A DNA stretch of 64,000 nt from positions 127,568,568 to 127,632,567 of the forward strand of contig NC_067283.1 in assembly GCF_020740795.1 (NCBI RefSeq), written 5' to 3'. The notes under the pieces were generated by a model that was not told where the DNA came from, did not search any database, and worked only from the letters and a program-made list of their open reading frames with translations. Below are positions 1 through 11,550 of this stretch, one piece after another (the stretch's first letter is position 1; each line of letters opens with the position of its first letter). Position numbers and translations under genes: made by a program. The DNA comes from Apus apus. Taxonomy: Eukaryota > Chordata > Aves > Apodiformes > Apodidae.

Positions 1-1074
1 GCCACAGCTGGAGATAAAACCACAGCTTGTCTGTATCCAGAAAACCCCTAAGAGAAGACTCCTGCTGCTCCATGGTATGATACCTGCCCTACCACGCCAA
101 CATCTCTGCAGGTGCTGGAAACCAGGACATGGCCAGGCAGGTCTGTCAAGGCCACCCCACTGGAGTCTGGGGGTCCCATCACTTGTTTCACAGACCAGGC
201 TTCCCTCTCTAGGCCAGCTATGGGTGTTGATGTGCCTGCTGGGAACCAACCACAGCATGCTGTTAGTTCACACTATGCCTGAGTACTGAATACATGGGAA
301 ACACATAAATGCTGAATTACTGGCTATTTGCCTGCTTTGCAAGTAAACAATTTAGCTAATTTCCTCATAATAATGACCTCTCATTTTGGTGGGAAATGAA
401 TCCTCTGCTTCTGAGCTAGTTTTCCTCCAGTACTTTCTGAGGGCTAGTTTTTAATCTAAACTGCCAAAGCGGACGATCATTGAAATCACCTGGAAACCAG
501 CAACCATCAGCTCACCATAACTGGTCAGACCCCACAGCATGACACACTCTATTAACCAGACACAGATTCCCTACCATTTACCTGACTGTTAACCCAAATT
601 AATTCCTGGTGTATGTGCTTTCCAGAAATTAGATGGATTTGTTGGGTAAAACTAAAGATGGAGTCATAGCTGAGTTAAGGGCTTCAGGGTTCACTCAAGC
701 AAATTCAAATACGTAATTTATACTGAAATGTAGATGAAGAGTATGAAATTATTTTTCATTCTTAACATGAAGATTTAATAGCAATTCTTGCTTTCTCTTT
801 AATTAATATAATTGAATGGAACAACAATTTAAAAGATTTGACAGACTGTCCACCAAGATACCCTGGAAAACTGAACCACTGTACCATACCTCTACATAAC
901 CAGCATAAAACCATTTCCCAATGCAGTAGCAAATTTCACACACTGAATTGCCAGGAATATTTTTCCAAAATTCAGCTACAACGGCAACACTAGAAGGTGA
1001 CTACATGCATGCATCCCATTTGACTTCCAAGGACATAGTTAAGAGATAAAACAAAAAGGAAAGACAATCACATT

Positions 1075-1095
1075 AAAAAAAAAAAAAGAAAAAAA
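1075..1095. repeat. A-rich tract
   Basis: Thirteen A residues are followed by one G and seven more A residues. It is a simple repeat; no SINE or retrocopy body could be recognised just upstream that would make it a retroposon tail. Confidence 0.8.
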
Positions 1096-1275
1096 TATTT
1101 GCAGTACAGATTAGTTATAGGTGGTCTACAGGTAACTATCCACATGCATAATGTCACATGCTACTACTCCCTTAAGTGATGAATTAATCCACACAGGAAA
1201 GCTCTGTGACAAGTCACATCATAAGAGCCATGAAATGGAGGTCACTGTGCCAGCTAGCAAAGGACACATTAGAAA

Positions 1276-1288
1276 GGGGGGGGGGGGG
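1276..1288. repeat. poly-G run of 13
   Basis: An uninterrupted run of 13 G residues sits in otherwise AT-rich sequence. Homopolymer G runs this long are length-unstable and error-prone in sequencing, so the exact count may differ between individuals or assemblies. Confidence 0.85.
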
Positions 1289-4200
1289 AAAGAAGAAAAT
1301 GCTCTTTATACATTCCACTTCACTACGAACGTGAGGAATTTATTTCACTAATCCATGGCTGGCAGTGTCAGAGCTACTCGGAGCTGCAGAGATGGAGAGA
1401 AATATCCAATTTTCAAATCCCCTCCAGCTACACAAAGGTAAGAAGGAAGAGCACTTCTGCCACCACTGAGCTGTTAATTGCACCACTGCTTGAATTAGGC
1501 CAATACTATTTCTGAAAATGCTAAATTAGAGGCAGGCACATATCACAAACTGCTTCCTCCTATAAGCAGGACAATTAAGATTGTGCCAAAACACACCTTT
1601 TACAATGTGCTCAGCTGTAGTTTATTTTGCTTGCTCAGTAGCAACGTTATATTCCTACATAAGGAAATGTGAGAGGGAGGAACTGCAGAAGCAACCTTGC
1701 CTATCCAAATATGAGCTTACTCAGACTACGTAAGCATTAGGTCACAATTTACTGCTCTGGGGGAAAAATCAGTTTCCTTTCTTACAAACTGTACTAAAAA
1801 ATAAGGCAATATTTGACAGTTCCTCAGAGTGTGAGAAAGATACAAATAGCTAGTTTAGCCTTTATATAATTTCTTCTTTTTCCTTAGGCAAGCAAATCTA
1901 TAAAGCCTCTCATCTAACGTGTGGGATTAATAAATGATGAAGCTACAAACAAGAGAGCCCCAACCTTCCATCATGTGCGCTCAATTATTTTGCATTTAAT
2001 AAGAGTAAAGGAAAATGAAATTAATTTAATCTTTGTAATTGTCAAATTAAATGACAGAACCTTGCCAATTATAACAGACCAAAACAATACATTTACCTTT
2101 ACCAAATCACTGTTAAAAGTGTAAATTTTATTCTGAGTAGGATTTTTTGTGATATATTAGCTTCCATTCCTGGAAAAGCACCTACCAAACACTGCAGCAG
2201 AGGCCACGGAGACCCAGGCTCTGGATCAGAGCTACTTTTAAACTAAGCTATATGACAGCATTTCAAAATAAAGTAATATTATATTTCTGAGTGTGCTTGA
2301 TGAATATTCCTTACTAAAGTCAGTGTGAAGCCACAGGTTTTCTTACAGTTTCCAGGCTCCAACAGTCTGAATGTTGGTCCATGCATTCTACTAGATGGAA
2401 AAGTAGCTACTATTAAAGAAACTTCTACATGCAATCAATGCAATTTCTTCAGCAATTTCTTCCTTCATCTCCCTTATGCTTCAGTCTCCTGAACCAAGAT
2501 CCCCGAGTGGCAGTAGGTAAGAGAGCATGATGTAGGCAACAGTCCTGCTCAGCTGCCCACACCCCCAAATCTGCATCCCTTTTCCACTGCTCTTCCTCAC
2601 TCTTGCTCCTATTGCACATCTGACCTCTTGATTAACTCTCCCCCATCATGGCAGTCCCTAGAAGAGAACTTCAGGTCATATTTCTCTGTGTACCTCTTCT
2701 ACTTTGAAATTATCTTGATTGGACGTGAGTAGCAAGGGCTACCAGCAGCACCCCAGCTAAGGTTTCTCTACAGCCCTGTAGGGTGACAGTGACCCTTTCA
2801 CACACCTCTGGGAACAGTCTGCCTGCTCAACCAAAGATTTTCCTCTGCCATTTTTTGTGGCCACATCCCAGTGGTGGATCACGTGGCAACAAGCATATCC
2901 AGGTCTTTCCCTCCTTCAGTCATTTCCAATAACGAGTCTCTAATCCCTTTGGCTTCAGCTGCAAAATTCGCATTGATTGATAATGGATTTTCCACTGATG
3001 TAGAATCAGGCACTTCAACTACACCACTACGAATTAACAGAAGAGAGCTCTGTTAATCCTTTATAAGCAAGCTTAATCTTTTGGTTTATAGAAAGAGGAA
3101 TGAAGGCCCCCTTTTCTCCAGTATCAGGCAGAACTTGACTACTACTTTGGAAAACTGTTCTTATTTTATTTGACTGAAACCAGTATCTTTTTTAGAAGAC
3201 ACAAATCACACATCTGCCAGGTAAAATAGGAAGAGTTTGAGCTATGAATCCTGAAGCTGAAAGCTGGGATCAGCACTCTGGGACTTAGAGGTACTCCACA
3301 GATAGTGCTGTCATCTGGAAACAGCAGGCTGACAAAGCCTTTATAGCATTCACCTTTCAATTAAACAAGAGTAACATCCGAAACCTCACATTAAAATAGC
3401 TGTATGATTTGTTGGGGTTCTCACTCAATGATGTGATTTGAACATTTCCTGTACATCAGCAATAGTTATAGCTATTTAACTACAAGTATTAGCACCTTTA
3501 AAGACTGTTACAGAACTTGGCTAATAACTCTAAAGCTATCAAGCCCTCAGAAAGATGAACTGATCTTACATTGAGACACTTTTTCCATTAAAATGAGATT
3601 CTGTTTGATGAAGTCAAATACACTTTATTAAGTCAGTGAGTAGCAGAACAGCTTTTTTTTGCAGGACAGGAAATCCATTACTACACTTCAATGTCTAGTG
3701 AATAAGAGTTCAATCACACAAACCTTTGCTCAAATGAGAAACCATTGCTCACAGACTTGTCCCATTGCAGTCAACAGGCTGAGCAAAAATACTTAGCAGC
3801 AGTAAAATCTTGAAAGACATAGCCCAGATATCACAGTTGCAATTGGTACTGCACGTCAAACAGCCCTTAATTGGACGTCCTATCCCACCATGCACCCACT
3901 AGATGCAAAATTTTCATTGATTTAATAATTCATCCTAAGAACCACTTCTATGCTAGGATGAAAAGAAGTCTTCAACACAGCAGCTAAATGGTTCCTGTAA
4001 AACACTGGAATGCCACATATCTCCAAAGGACAGTAAGATGCTTCTCTTTTGTCATGCATTTCACTGCCACTGTTTAGTTGGATGACCTTCTGAAAAAAGC
4101 AGCAGAGGCTGATACAGACCTTCATTAAAGCAGTTCCTCCACCTCCTCTACATCTGTGAGAACAACAAGTGCAGGAGGGAAGAGGTGAGCAATCCACAGA

Positions 4201-7200
4201 GTAACGAAAAGATGTTCTTCAGAGAGTTATCACTTATTTATGAGTAAATCCCCAGATTAACACATCCAAAGCTGAACAGTTTTTAGTATATTTCACTTCT
4301 GTACAACTGGCACAACACAGCCAGCCATGAGTTAAATCGGATGTCTGAGTATTCAAGGTGTCAAATAGCGAGTTGAATCTGGACGTCAGTAAATCCTTGT
4401 TATGTCTTTTTGAAGTACAACAGCCTGCTAGATTTAAAGCTCCTTCACAAAATTCCTCCAAAGCTCACAGAAATCCTTCTTTATAGCATTGCCCATTCAT
4501 CAAGATCTCAGCAAAGCAAAAGCTCATACTGAAGTTCTGTAATTACACTGACATAGTTGTCTAAATAGTCTAATATTCCAACTCTTAGAAGTATACTGCT
4601 CAGCTTTGAATGGAATTGTATTCCACAACGGAACAAAATGGACCTGAACTTTTCCTGTTAAGAATAGACCAGCTTATGGTCATCTTCTCCAAAGCAGGGT
4701 TTATCCTTTTCAAAACAAAGCACTCGTCGTTAAAAGTAAAATTGTTTTACAACTGTACATTTTCAAAGAGAAGATCGAAAGACTTTCTGTGATACAGGAA
4801 ATACAAACGTTACACATTGGTCTTCTCGACAAAGCAAGCACCTTGAAACTAAATGGTTGTATTTGCTAGGCACACTTTCCCTAAATTGTTAATCTGTTTG
4901 CAAATGTTGTCACAAAAAACAGTCATCCTGAATGTTTTGAAATGAAAACAAGCTCATTGTCTGCAATAAATGTACAAATCTGCAGAACTGTTCTTTGAGC
5001 TCCTCCTTCCCACAGCTTCCAACCAAGATGCTGCCAAAATCAACACCACCACTGCAGTCATAATTCAATGATTATGTCTATAGCAACTGTCACAATGGTC
5101 CCAAGGCCATCTTTAACACCCAACTCAAGCACTCTGTGAACCCAGGAACAAGGCTGGGGCACCACCAGGACATGCCCTGCAGAGGAAGCCCCCCAGGCAG
5201 GTTAGCTTTGGGCCAAGTGGTAGCACAGCATGCCCAGGCCACCCCTAAGATGGGCTGCCCTGCCATCCCAAGCCTGGAGGGGTTCTCTGGGTGCTGCCTG
5301 GGCTCAGCAACAGGGAACAGAGCCAAGCGGTAGCCCACGGGGGAGCAGACAGCAGCCTCTGTGGATTCATCTGCCCCCCAAAGCCTCATCAGCTAGCTGC
5401 CTTCAAAATGGACAAGTTTGGCAAGAATTTAATCAAGTAAGATGGTTTAAAGCACATGTAGAACAAGCTCTTCCTGGGGAAGAGCAGTCTCTGGTGTGTT
5501 CTCTGCCCCTTGCCATTTAGGCCAATACCTCCACACCTCTAGGACTACCCTCCACTCCCATCCTAGCCTGGCTAGACTGAATTTCTCCAGCACCAAAAAA
5601 AGAGCCACTTAGAAATCAGTTTTAAATTTGTTTGCATTACTTTGGAGGGTTTGTTATGTACTTGGATGAAAGGAACCCATTAAGTACATCTATATTTACT
5701 TCACTACAGTGTGGCTCTTGAAGTTAGATGAAAAGATTTACTCTGGCCATGTTTGTTTATTCATCAGCATCAGCTAAGATAAGTTTTCAAAGGCTCATCC
5801 TCATCACATTTACATGAAAGCACACAGATTTTTTTCAAGGGTCGTATCACATTCTGCGAGCTGGAAAAGGACAAAAGAAACTTTTGTAAGAATTACGAAA
5901 TCAAGGATCGGCACAAGAACATCTCCTACCATTTCCAGTTATTTAGGGGGGGTGGGGTGAAACCTGAAGTCATTCTTCCTCCCCCCTGCAGACTTATGAA
6001 CAGCCAGAAACCATAAATGGATGACCAGCTACCATGCCCCCAGCCCAGATATCGGCAACTGGCACACTACTTAACCAGGGACACCAGAAGTGAAATGTTA
6101 ACCCTCGCACTTCCGGTGTGGTTTAAGCAAATGTAGTCTCCCAAGTTTCTAATAATTCTTTTTGCACTTTGACAAGAAGAAATTTTTTTTTTTCATAGTG
6201 GTACTGAAGAAGAGCTTTTCATATCTGCTAGCAAAGCATTACATAGTAATATAGCCCATCACTGACAAATCCTAGCTGTACAAGTCCTAGTTATCACTGA
6301 CAGGAAACCAAACATGACTTGGTACTTGCATGTCTTTAATATCAAAATTTTTCCCCAAGTTATGTAAACATTTAAATGACATTTATGGACTGTATCTTCC
6401 TTCATGAATTTACACTTTCCCACGGAAGACTTCCAGAGTGATTAACAATGCTGATCTTTATCCTTCACACTGACTATTCATTCATCCTTTCTAAACGAAT
6501 ACTGCTTACATATGACCCAAGAGGGCTGTAACAAGGCAGTATTTATCTGCCCTAATAATCTACCATTGCTGCTTTAATTAAAACTTGGTTATATCACAGC
6601 CACCAAGCAAAGGAATGCCTCTCACCATCTTCACCTAACAGCTGTGCTTGGTGCACCTTTGCTGGAGCAACTTTTGGAGGTCCAACCACCTGCAGCTTGC
6701 TCTCTCCAGTCCAGGTAACTGTGGGCACAACACTGTAAAAAGACCCTTCACCACAGAAGACAGGCAGAACGAAACTGCAGAGGATTTTGCAGCACGGGGC
6801 CTCAAGTGAGTCACTGAGCACCTGTGGGTTGGTATTTACCCCTGTTCCTGAGCAAGGCAGTCCTGCCTGCATAGCACACAGGGGTTTTGGCAGGTGAGAG
6901 CTAGGGGAACGTGAGCTGGACATAGCACACGTGCCCATGGCAAACCTATGTGCAGAGAAGCTGCAGCACAGAATAGCAATTCAGAGCATGAGGGATACCA
7001 GGATGGGGATGGGAGAACAGCAACCAAGGACATCGCAACTCCCCTCAGTAAATCTGCAGCTGAATCTTCAGGCTTCAGCTTCCCCATTTACACAGCAGAA
7101 TCTTACAGGGCCTCCAACAGCCCACACAAATGCACAGTGATTTCATAGCCTTACAGAGTTTATTACTAGCAGTACTACACAAATGAGTGTGCACTGCCCA

Positions 7201-9578
7201 CCCTTTCCATGTTTCCACCCATGCAAGTCGGTTCTGATGATACAAATGTTTAGAAACACATCATTTTCCCAAGGAAGAAGCTGTCCTGAACTTCTACCCT
7301 CACCAGAACACAAATTTTTTTGCATCATTATGTACAACACAAGCCCTGTAACTGACAGCATCCTTGGGATGCAGACATGGGCTGCGAGCAGCGAGGGCTG
7401 GCTGCCTGCAAGCTACAGGCTGCACCAGGGCCTCAGAACCCTGTCCTGTTCCAGCCACTGAACTCTACAGCACTTTACTATCATCATCAATGAGCTGATA
7501 AATCGATCTAACTCCTTTGTGTGCTAATGAAGTTCACAGTGCCCCAGTGAAGAGTATTCCTTAACCAAACGCCACTGCACAGCCAGCAAGGAAAACTCAA
7601 TTGCATTTCTTGTGGATTTCTCAGAATAGAGCTTCCTAAAATAATAATTAGCTGTAGGTTATTGAGCATTTCTTATTTAGGACTTGAAATCCAGAAGCCC
7701 TATAACTTTAATAGCAGGATAAATGTAGAGCTTAAGTTATCTGGTAGCAGTCATTTGTATACAATACATGATCTAAAACCACATCAAGCCTGGTGGAAGA
7801 GGCTTATGAGGACAGTGCCCTAAAATGCAATGGATTACCTGTTTGCTTTCCTCATTGACCTTTCGTAAAATAAACTAAGCAAAAGATAGGTGAGCTAAAG
7901 GTCCCACAACCTTTGCTCATGTAAGCAGTGTGCTGCCTTCAGAAAAGCTTCTCATTCAGAAGTTGCAGATCCCCATTGCTGATCTGAATATTGATTTTAT
8001 GCTAAATAAACCCTGTGCTGAAATACTGTTTAAGTACTGAAATACTGTGCTGAAATAAAGGTAAAATTGCTTTTGTACTTCAGGCCTGTAAGATGTTGTG
8101 TATACTGTATTCACAACTGTTTTTCCATGAGAGTAAAAGGTACTCACTCCTTACATGAGATGCCTCATACGCTGCAGAATCTGGCCCTTGTTAAATAAGC
8201 TAATACCTGAGTTAATCACTTTTCTAGTAAGGGAAGACACGTTTGCTATAACAAAGCACGTCACATACAGGTACATTTATCAGGGCAAAACTTTAAAAGA
8301 TACATAAAAAACATAAGAAACCCTGAAATTTGCAATTTCTGCTTCTGTATTCTCTAAGAGAAACCAACACAATAAAAAGTACTTCCATTTACCTACTGGT
8401 TATCTTCAGCAGTGCTTGCCTCTGCAAATTCTGTTAACACACTGCTGTGATCATCATTCAACTGCAACGCAGACTTCCAGAGAACTAAGGCAGATTTGCT
8501 TCTGGTTTCACACGGCACACTTTTTTTTTTTTAAGTTTAATTTAATAAAATAAGTACTCTGGATAAAAGTTAACTGAGCACAGCTGCTATGAAAAGAGGA
8601 AAATATTTTCTGCCAAAATTTTATCTTTGCTCCTCTCTTTTTCTGCCTTTGCTGCCTAATGGCTCAGCATTATTTCAAAGGCCATTCCTTTCACAAATGT
8701 AAATCAACTCAGGTATTCAGCACCACAAATGATGTATTACTCTCCTTAAAACCAAATCTCTGAGGGACAGATTAGAAAGAAAGGTTAAAGAGCTCTATCA
8801 TTCAAAGCATTATAGTTCAGACACCTATAAATCATTGCGTTTGTCTATCTGGATAACTGGGTCCATTAGCCTATGTACCATCCAGGCTACGCAACTTTCT
8901 GGTGTGACCGTCTGCCAGGTCCCTGCCGCCCCCCTTGCAAGCGCTAAGGGAACTGAACGCTCCAAGCAGCACACGGCAAAGGACACGCCAGGATTAATTA
9001 ATTGGTGCTTGCGGTTCCCTCCGCACCGCTCTGAGCGGCAGCCCCTGCCTCCCCCGGTGAGCCCATCCTCTAAAAGAGTTTCCAAGAGCAAGAGCAGATG
9101 CCACTGTGAAACAAACTGGAGTCTGTCACCACGTTAACAGGATTTGAATGAAAATGCAGTTGCGGGGCTGACTCCCCGGAGCCGGGAGGCGCGGAGAACC
9201 CCGCGGGCGCGGGGCCCGGGGCAGACGCGCAAGCAGCCCGGCCGGGTCCTGCCCCCCCGGGCGCTGCACCTGTGACCGCTCCCGGCCGAACGACCCCCCA
9301 AATGGCCGCCGAGCCCGCAGCGGGGACCGCGGCCGGGCAGGGGCAGCCCCGCGGTGCGCGCCGCAACGAGCCCCGCGGCCGCCCCGCCGCTCGCCTCCCG
9401 CAGCCGCGCAAGCGACCCGCGCGCTCCGCGGCAGCGCACAGGCGCACGGCCCCCTTCCCCCCCCGCCCCGCCACCCGCAGAATAAAAATAAAAATGAAGA
9501 AAAAAACCAAAACACACATAAAAAGGAGACGCCACCACCCAACGGACACGGCAACTTCGTGCACCGCCCCCAACTCAC

Positions 9579-9800
9579 CGGAGGCGCGGGCCCCGCGGAG
9601 AGGCGCGCCCGGGGATGCCGCTGCCCGCGGAGCGCAGCCCGCAGGGGCCGGGCAGCGGCGCGGGGAGGGAGGGAGGAGCAGCAGCAAGTCGCGGCGCGCC
9701 TCTCCGCCCTCCCCCTTCCTCCGCCCTCGCTCCCTCCCTCCCCCTCCGCCGCCCTGCGGGGGTTGGTTGGCGGAGGGGACGGAGCGCGGCCGCGGAGCGC
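9579..9800 (-). other. putative non-coding first exon, minus strand
   Basis: Read on the minus strand, the sequence CCTCCG is followed by GTGAGTTGGG, a near-ideal splice donor whose first intronic base is at 9578. The DNA upstream of it on that strand is the core of the CpG island, so this is a plausible first exon, probably 5' UTR. The upper border is a guess because the transcription start cannot be placed from sequence. Frames through it read as proline, arginine and alanine-rich low-complexity peptides without a known domain. The following exons would be to the left, probably beyond the window. Confidence 0.35.
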
Positions 9801-9886
9801 GCGCGGGCGGGCGCGGGGCAGTGCGCATGTCCCCGCGGCCGGTGCCGGGAGGGCAGCGCTGCGGCGGCGGGGCGGGCGGGCAGCGC

Positions 9887-10013
9887 GGGGAGCCGCGCAC
9901 CGCAGCCCTTGCGGGGAGCCGCGCACCGCAGCCCTTGCGCAGCCCCGCGCACCGCAGCCCTTGCGCAACCCCGCGCACCGCAGCCCTTGCGCAACCCCGC
10001 GCACCGCAGCGCG
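9887..10013. repeat. 26-bp tandem repeat (minisatellite), about 4.7 copies
   Basis: The segment starting GCGCACCGCAGCCCTTGCG recurs at 9895, 9921, 9947, 9973 and 9999, an exact 26-bp period. The spacer changes from GGGAGCC in the first copies to CAGCCCC and then CAACCCC in later ones, which shows stepwise duplication. Because 26 is not a multiple of three, each copy is read in a different frame. This explains the repetitive peptides in all frames and argues against coding. It lies inside the CpG island, upstream of the proposed minus-strand exon. Confidence 0.9.
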
Positions 10014-11464
10014 CCTCTGCGGAGGCTGCCGGGGCACGGCCGCGCATCCCCGTGCCTCGCGGAGGCGGGGCGGGGGGACCGGGGACATGCCCGGCTCCCC
10101 ACCGTGCCGCGCTGCCGCCCGCCCTGGGGCGCGTTCCGGCGGGGGCCGGGGCCGCCGGGGTTTGTCGGGGCCGCCTTCCCCGGCTGCTGGACACGGGTGT
10201 CCTGTCTCCAGGGTGCTCCGGTGGCCAGTCGGGAAGAAGAGGAAAAAAGGATGAATGAAGGTGTCCTGGTATTTTTTTCCCCCCCGTTAAGTGAGCGTGA
10301 CTAACAAGGACGGGTATGAGCTGAAAAGAGATCTCTTGCATAGTTACTGGTGGCTTTTTCATGTGGCACCAAGGTCTTGAAGTGAAAGAAGTACATTTTA
10401 CACGATGGAGGGAAGTGCAGGGACTCCGAGTGAAAAACATGCACAGTAAAGGCAGCAAAGGCCGCAAAGGCAAAATGTTGAACTTAGACTTGTGGGGATT
10501 TTTTTAGGGAAATTGCACAATTACCGTAAGTTTCCACCCAGATGTAAGAACTGACCTAACTCACAGTAAGTTTCTTACTTCCTGAGAACAAGTGCAAACC
10601 CTGTATTCCATCCTGCAGTCACATACGTGGCTGGCTCCAGGTTTGAGCCTGAATCTGCGTTTGGTGCTTAGCAAGCAAAGATGTTCTTATGCAGCAGAGT
10701 GTTGGGTTTGTTTGGTTTTCATAATCCAAGTGCAGCAGCACCATCAAGCATTTTCACATTCACCTAAGATTATAGCTCAGTTTATTATCTCCATCCAGTG
10801 AATCCTCAGAGCTGATCCCTTCTTCACATCTTCCAGTATTGCCAGCTGTTGGGTTCCTCTGTTGATTTGCTTGCTTTCTCTTTCCTCCCAAGCCTTCTTT
10901 AAGCTCGTTGTCCAAAAACTTCTGTCCTCACTGAGAGACATAGTCCATGTTTAGCAGAGTCCAGCCAATCTCAGTTTGTCCACATGACCCCTGCAACAAA
11001 ATATGTATTATTCCACCATGTAGCCTGCCAGCTCTTGTAATACCCAGCTGATGATTGTCATTTTACCAATCTGGTGTTGTTTTTTTCCTCTAATATGCCA
11101 CTACACTGGCACATTGTAGCTGATCTAATGATGTTTTTTTCAGACTTTGTTCTGTGGTTTCCTTTGCCTTTCCTTCTTGCAGCGAGTTTCCATCAAATTC
11201 TCCCACTAGTAACAGCCAGGCTTTGTGAAACCCCTGACATCTGCATCCACATCCCACATGGTGACTCTGCAATGAACCCAACTGTCTGAATGACTTTAAC
11301 TCTTTCCCCTCCAGTTGCGGTGATTTCTCGTCATTGTAGTCAATGAAGATTTGCCACACGGAGTCGTTAATCAGCACTTTTGTTCTACCTCTGTCCTCCC
11401 TCATTCTAGACCTGGGAGGCCATCATAAGAAGCTGGTGCCTTCATAGAGTTTTCAGTTTAAATT

Positions 11465-11550
11465 ATTAAATCACATTGTGATCCACAGGAAATTTGGGAG
11501 GCTAACACTAGTGTGTAGGTCCAAAAAGACTGGGAACCAATGTTCTAGCA
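11465..11550. mobile_element. possible hAT (Charlie/MER5-like) transposon end
   Basis: The stretch runs from a 'gatccacagg aaatttggga' portion to AAAAAGACTGGGAACCAATG at 11523-11542. Read on the minus strand this ends as CATTGGTTCCCAGTC followed by a T run, close to the CAGTGGTTCCCAACC-type terminal inverted repeat typical of hAT-Charlie elements. Only one end is recognisable, no 8-bp target duplication was found, and no transposase is present, so it would be a non-autonomous, decayed copy. Confidence 0.4.

Larger units (their letters stand above)
1..9060. other. gene-free AT-rich DNA, possibly first intron
   Basis: No recognisable coding exon, RNA gene or transposon was found here. Open frames on both strands are short, overlap one another and resemble no known family. 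More GC-rich patches lie at about 5.1-5.5 kb and 6.6-7.1 kb, again without a recognisable product. If the minus-strand promoter proposed at 9.6-9.8 kb is real, this stretch is the beginning of that gene's first intron. That is inference from the position of one splice donor. Confidence 0.45.
9150..10250. promoter_or_regulatory. CpG island, probable promoter
   Basis: About 1.1 kb of very GC-rich, CpG-dense DNA stands out sharply from AT-rich flanks on both sides. It contains GC-box-like GGGCGGG stretches, an AAATGGCCGCC element near 9300 resembling a YY1 site, and a TGCGCATG half NRF1-like element near 9825. Very long open frames cross it in several frames of both strands, as expected of GC-rich DNA that lacks AT-rich stop codons, and none resembles a known protein. 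It most likely contains a transcription start. The only strong splice donor I found within it is on the minus strand at 9578/9577, so the gene probably runs leftwards. A bidirectional promoter cannot be excluded. Confidence 0.75.

Noticed and set aside
9301..9540. ATGGCCGCCGAG start on the plus strand with a good context
   Set aside because: The product turns into Arg/Lys-rich low complexity without family resemblance, and the AAATGGCCGCC is better explained as a YY1-like promoter site.
9070..10473. Very long open frames on both strands (up to 467 codons)
   Set aside because: They coincide with a CpG island and a 26-bp repeat; GC-rich DNA lacks stop codons, several frames are open at once, and the products are Pro/Arg/Ala-rich without a known domain.
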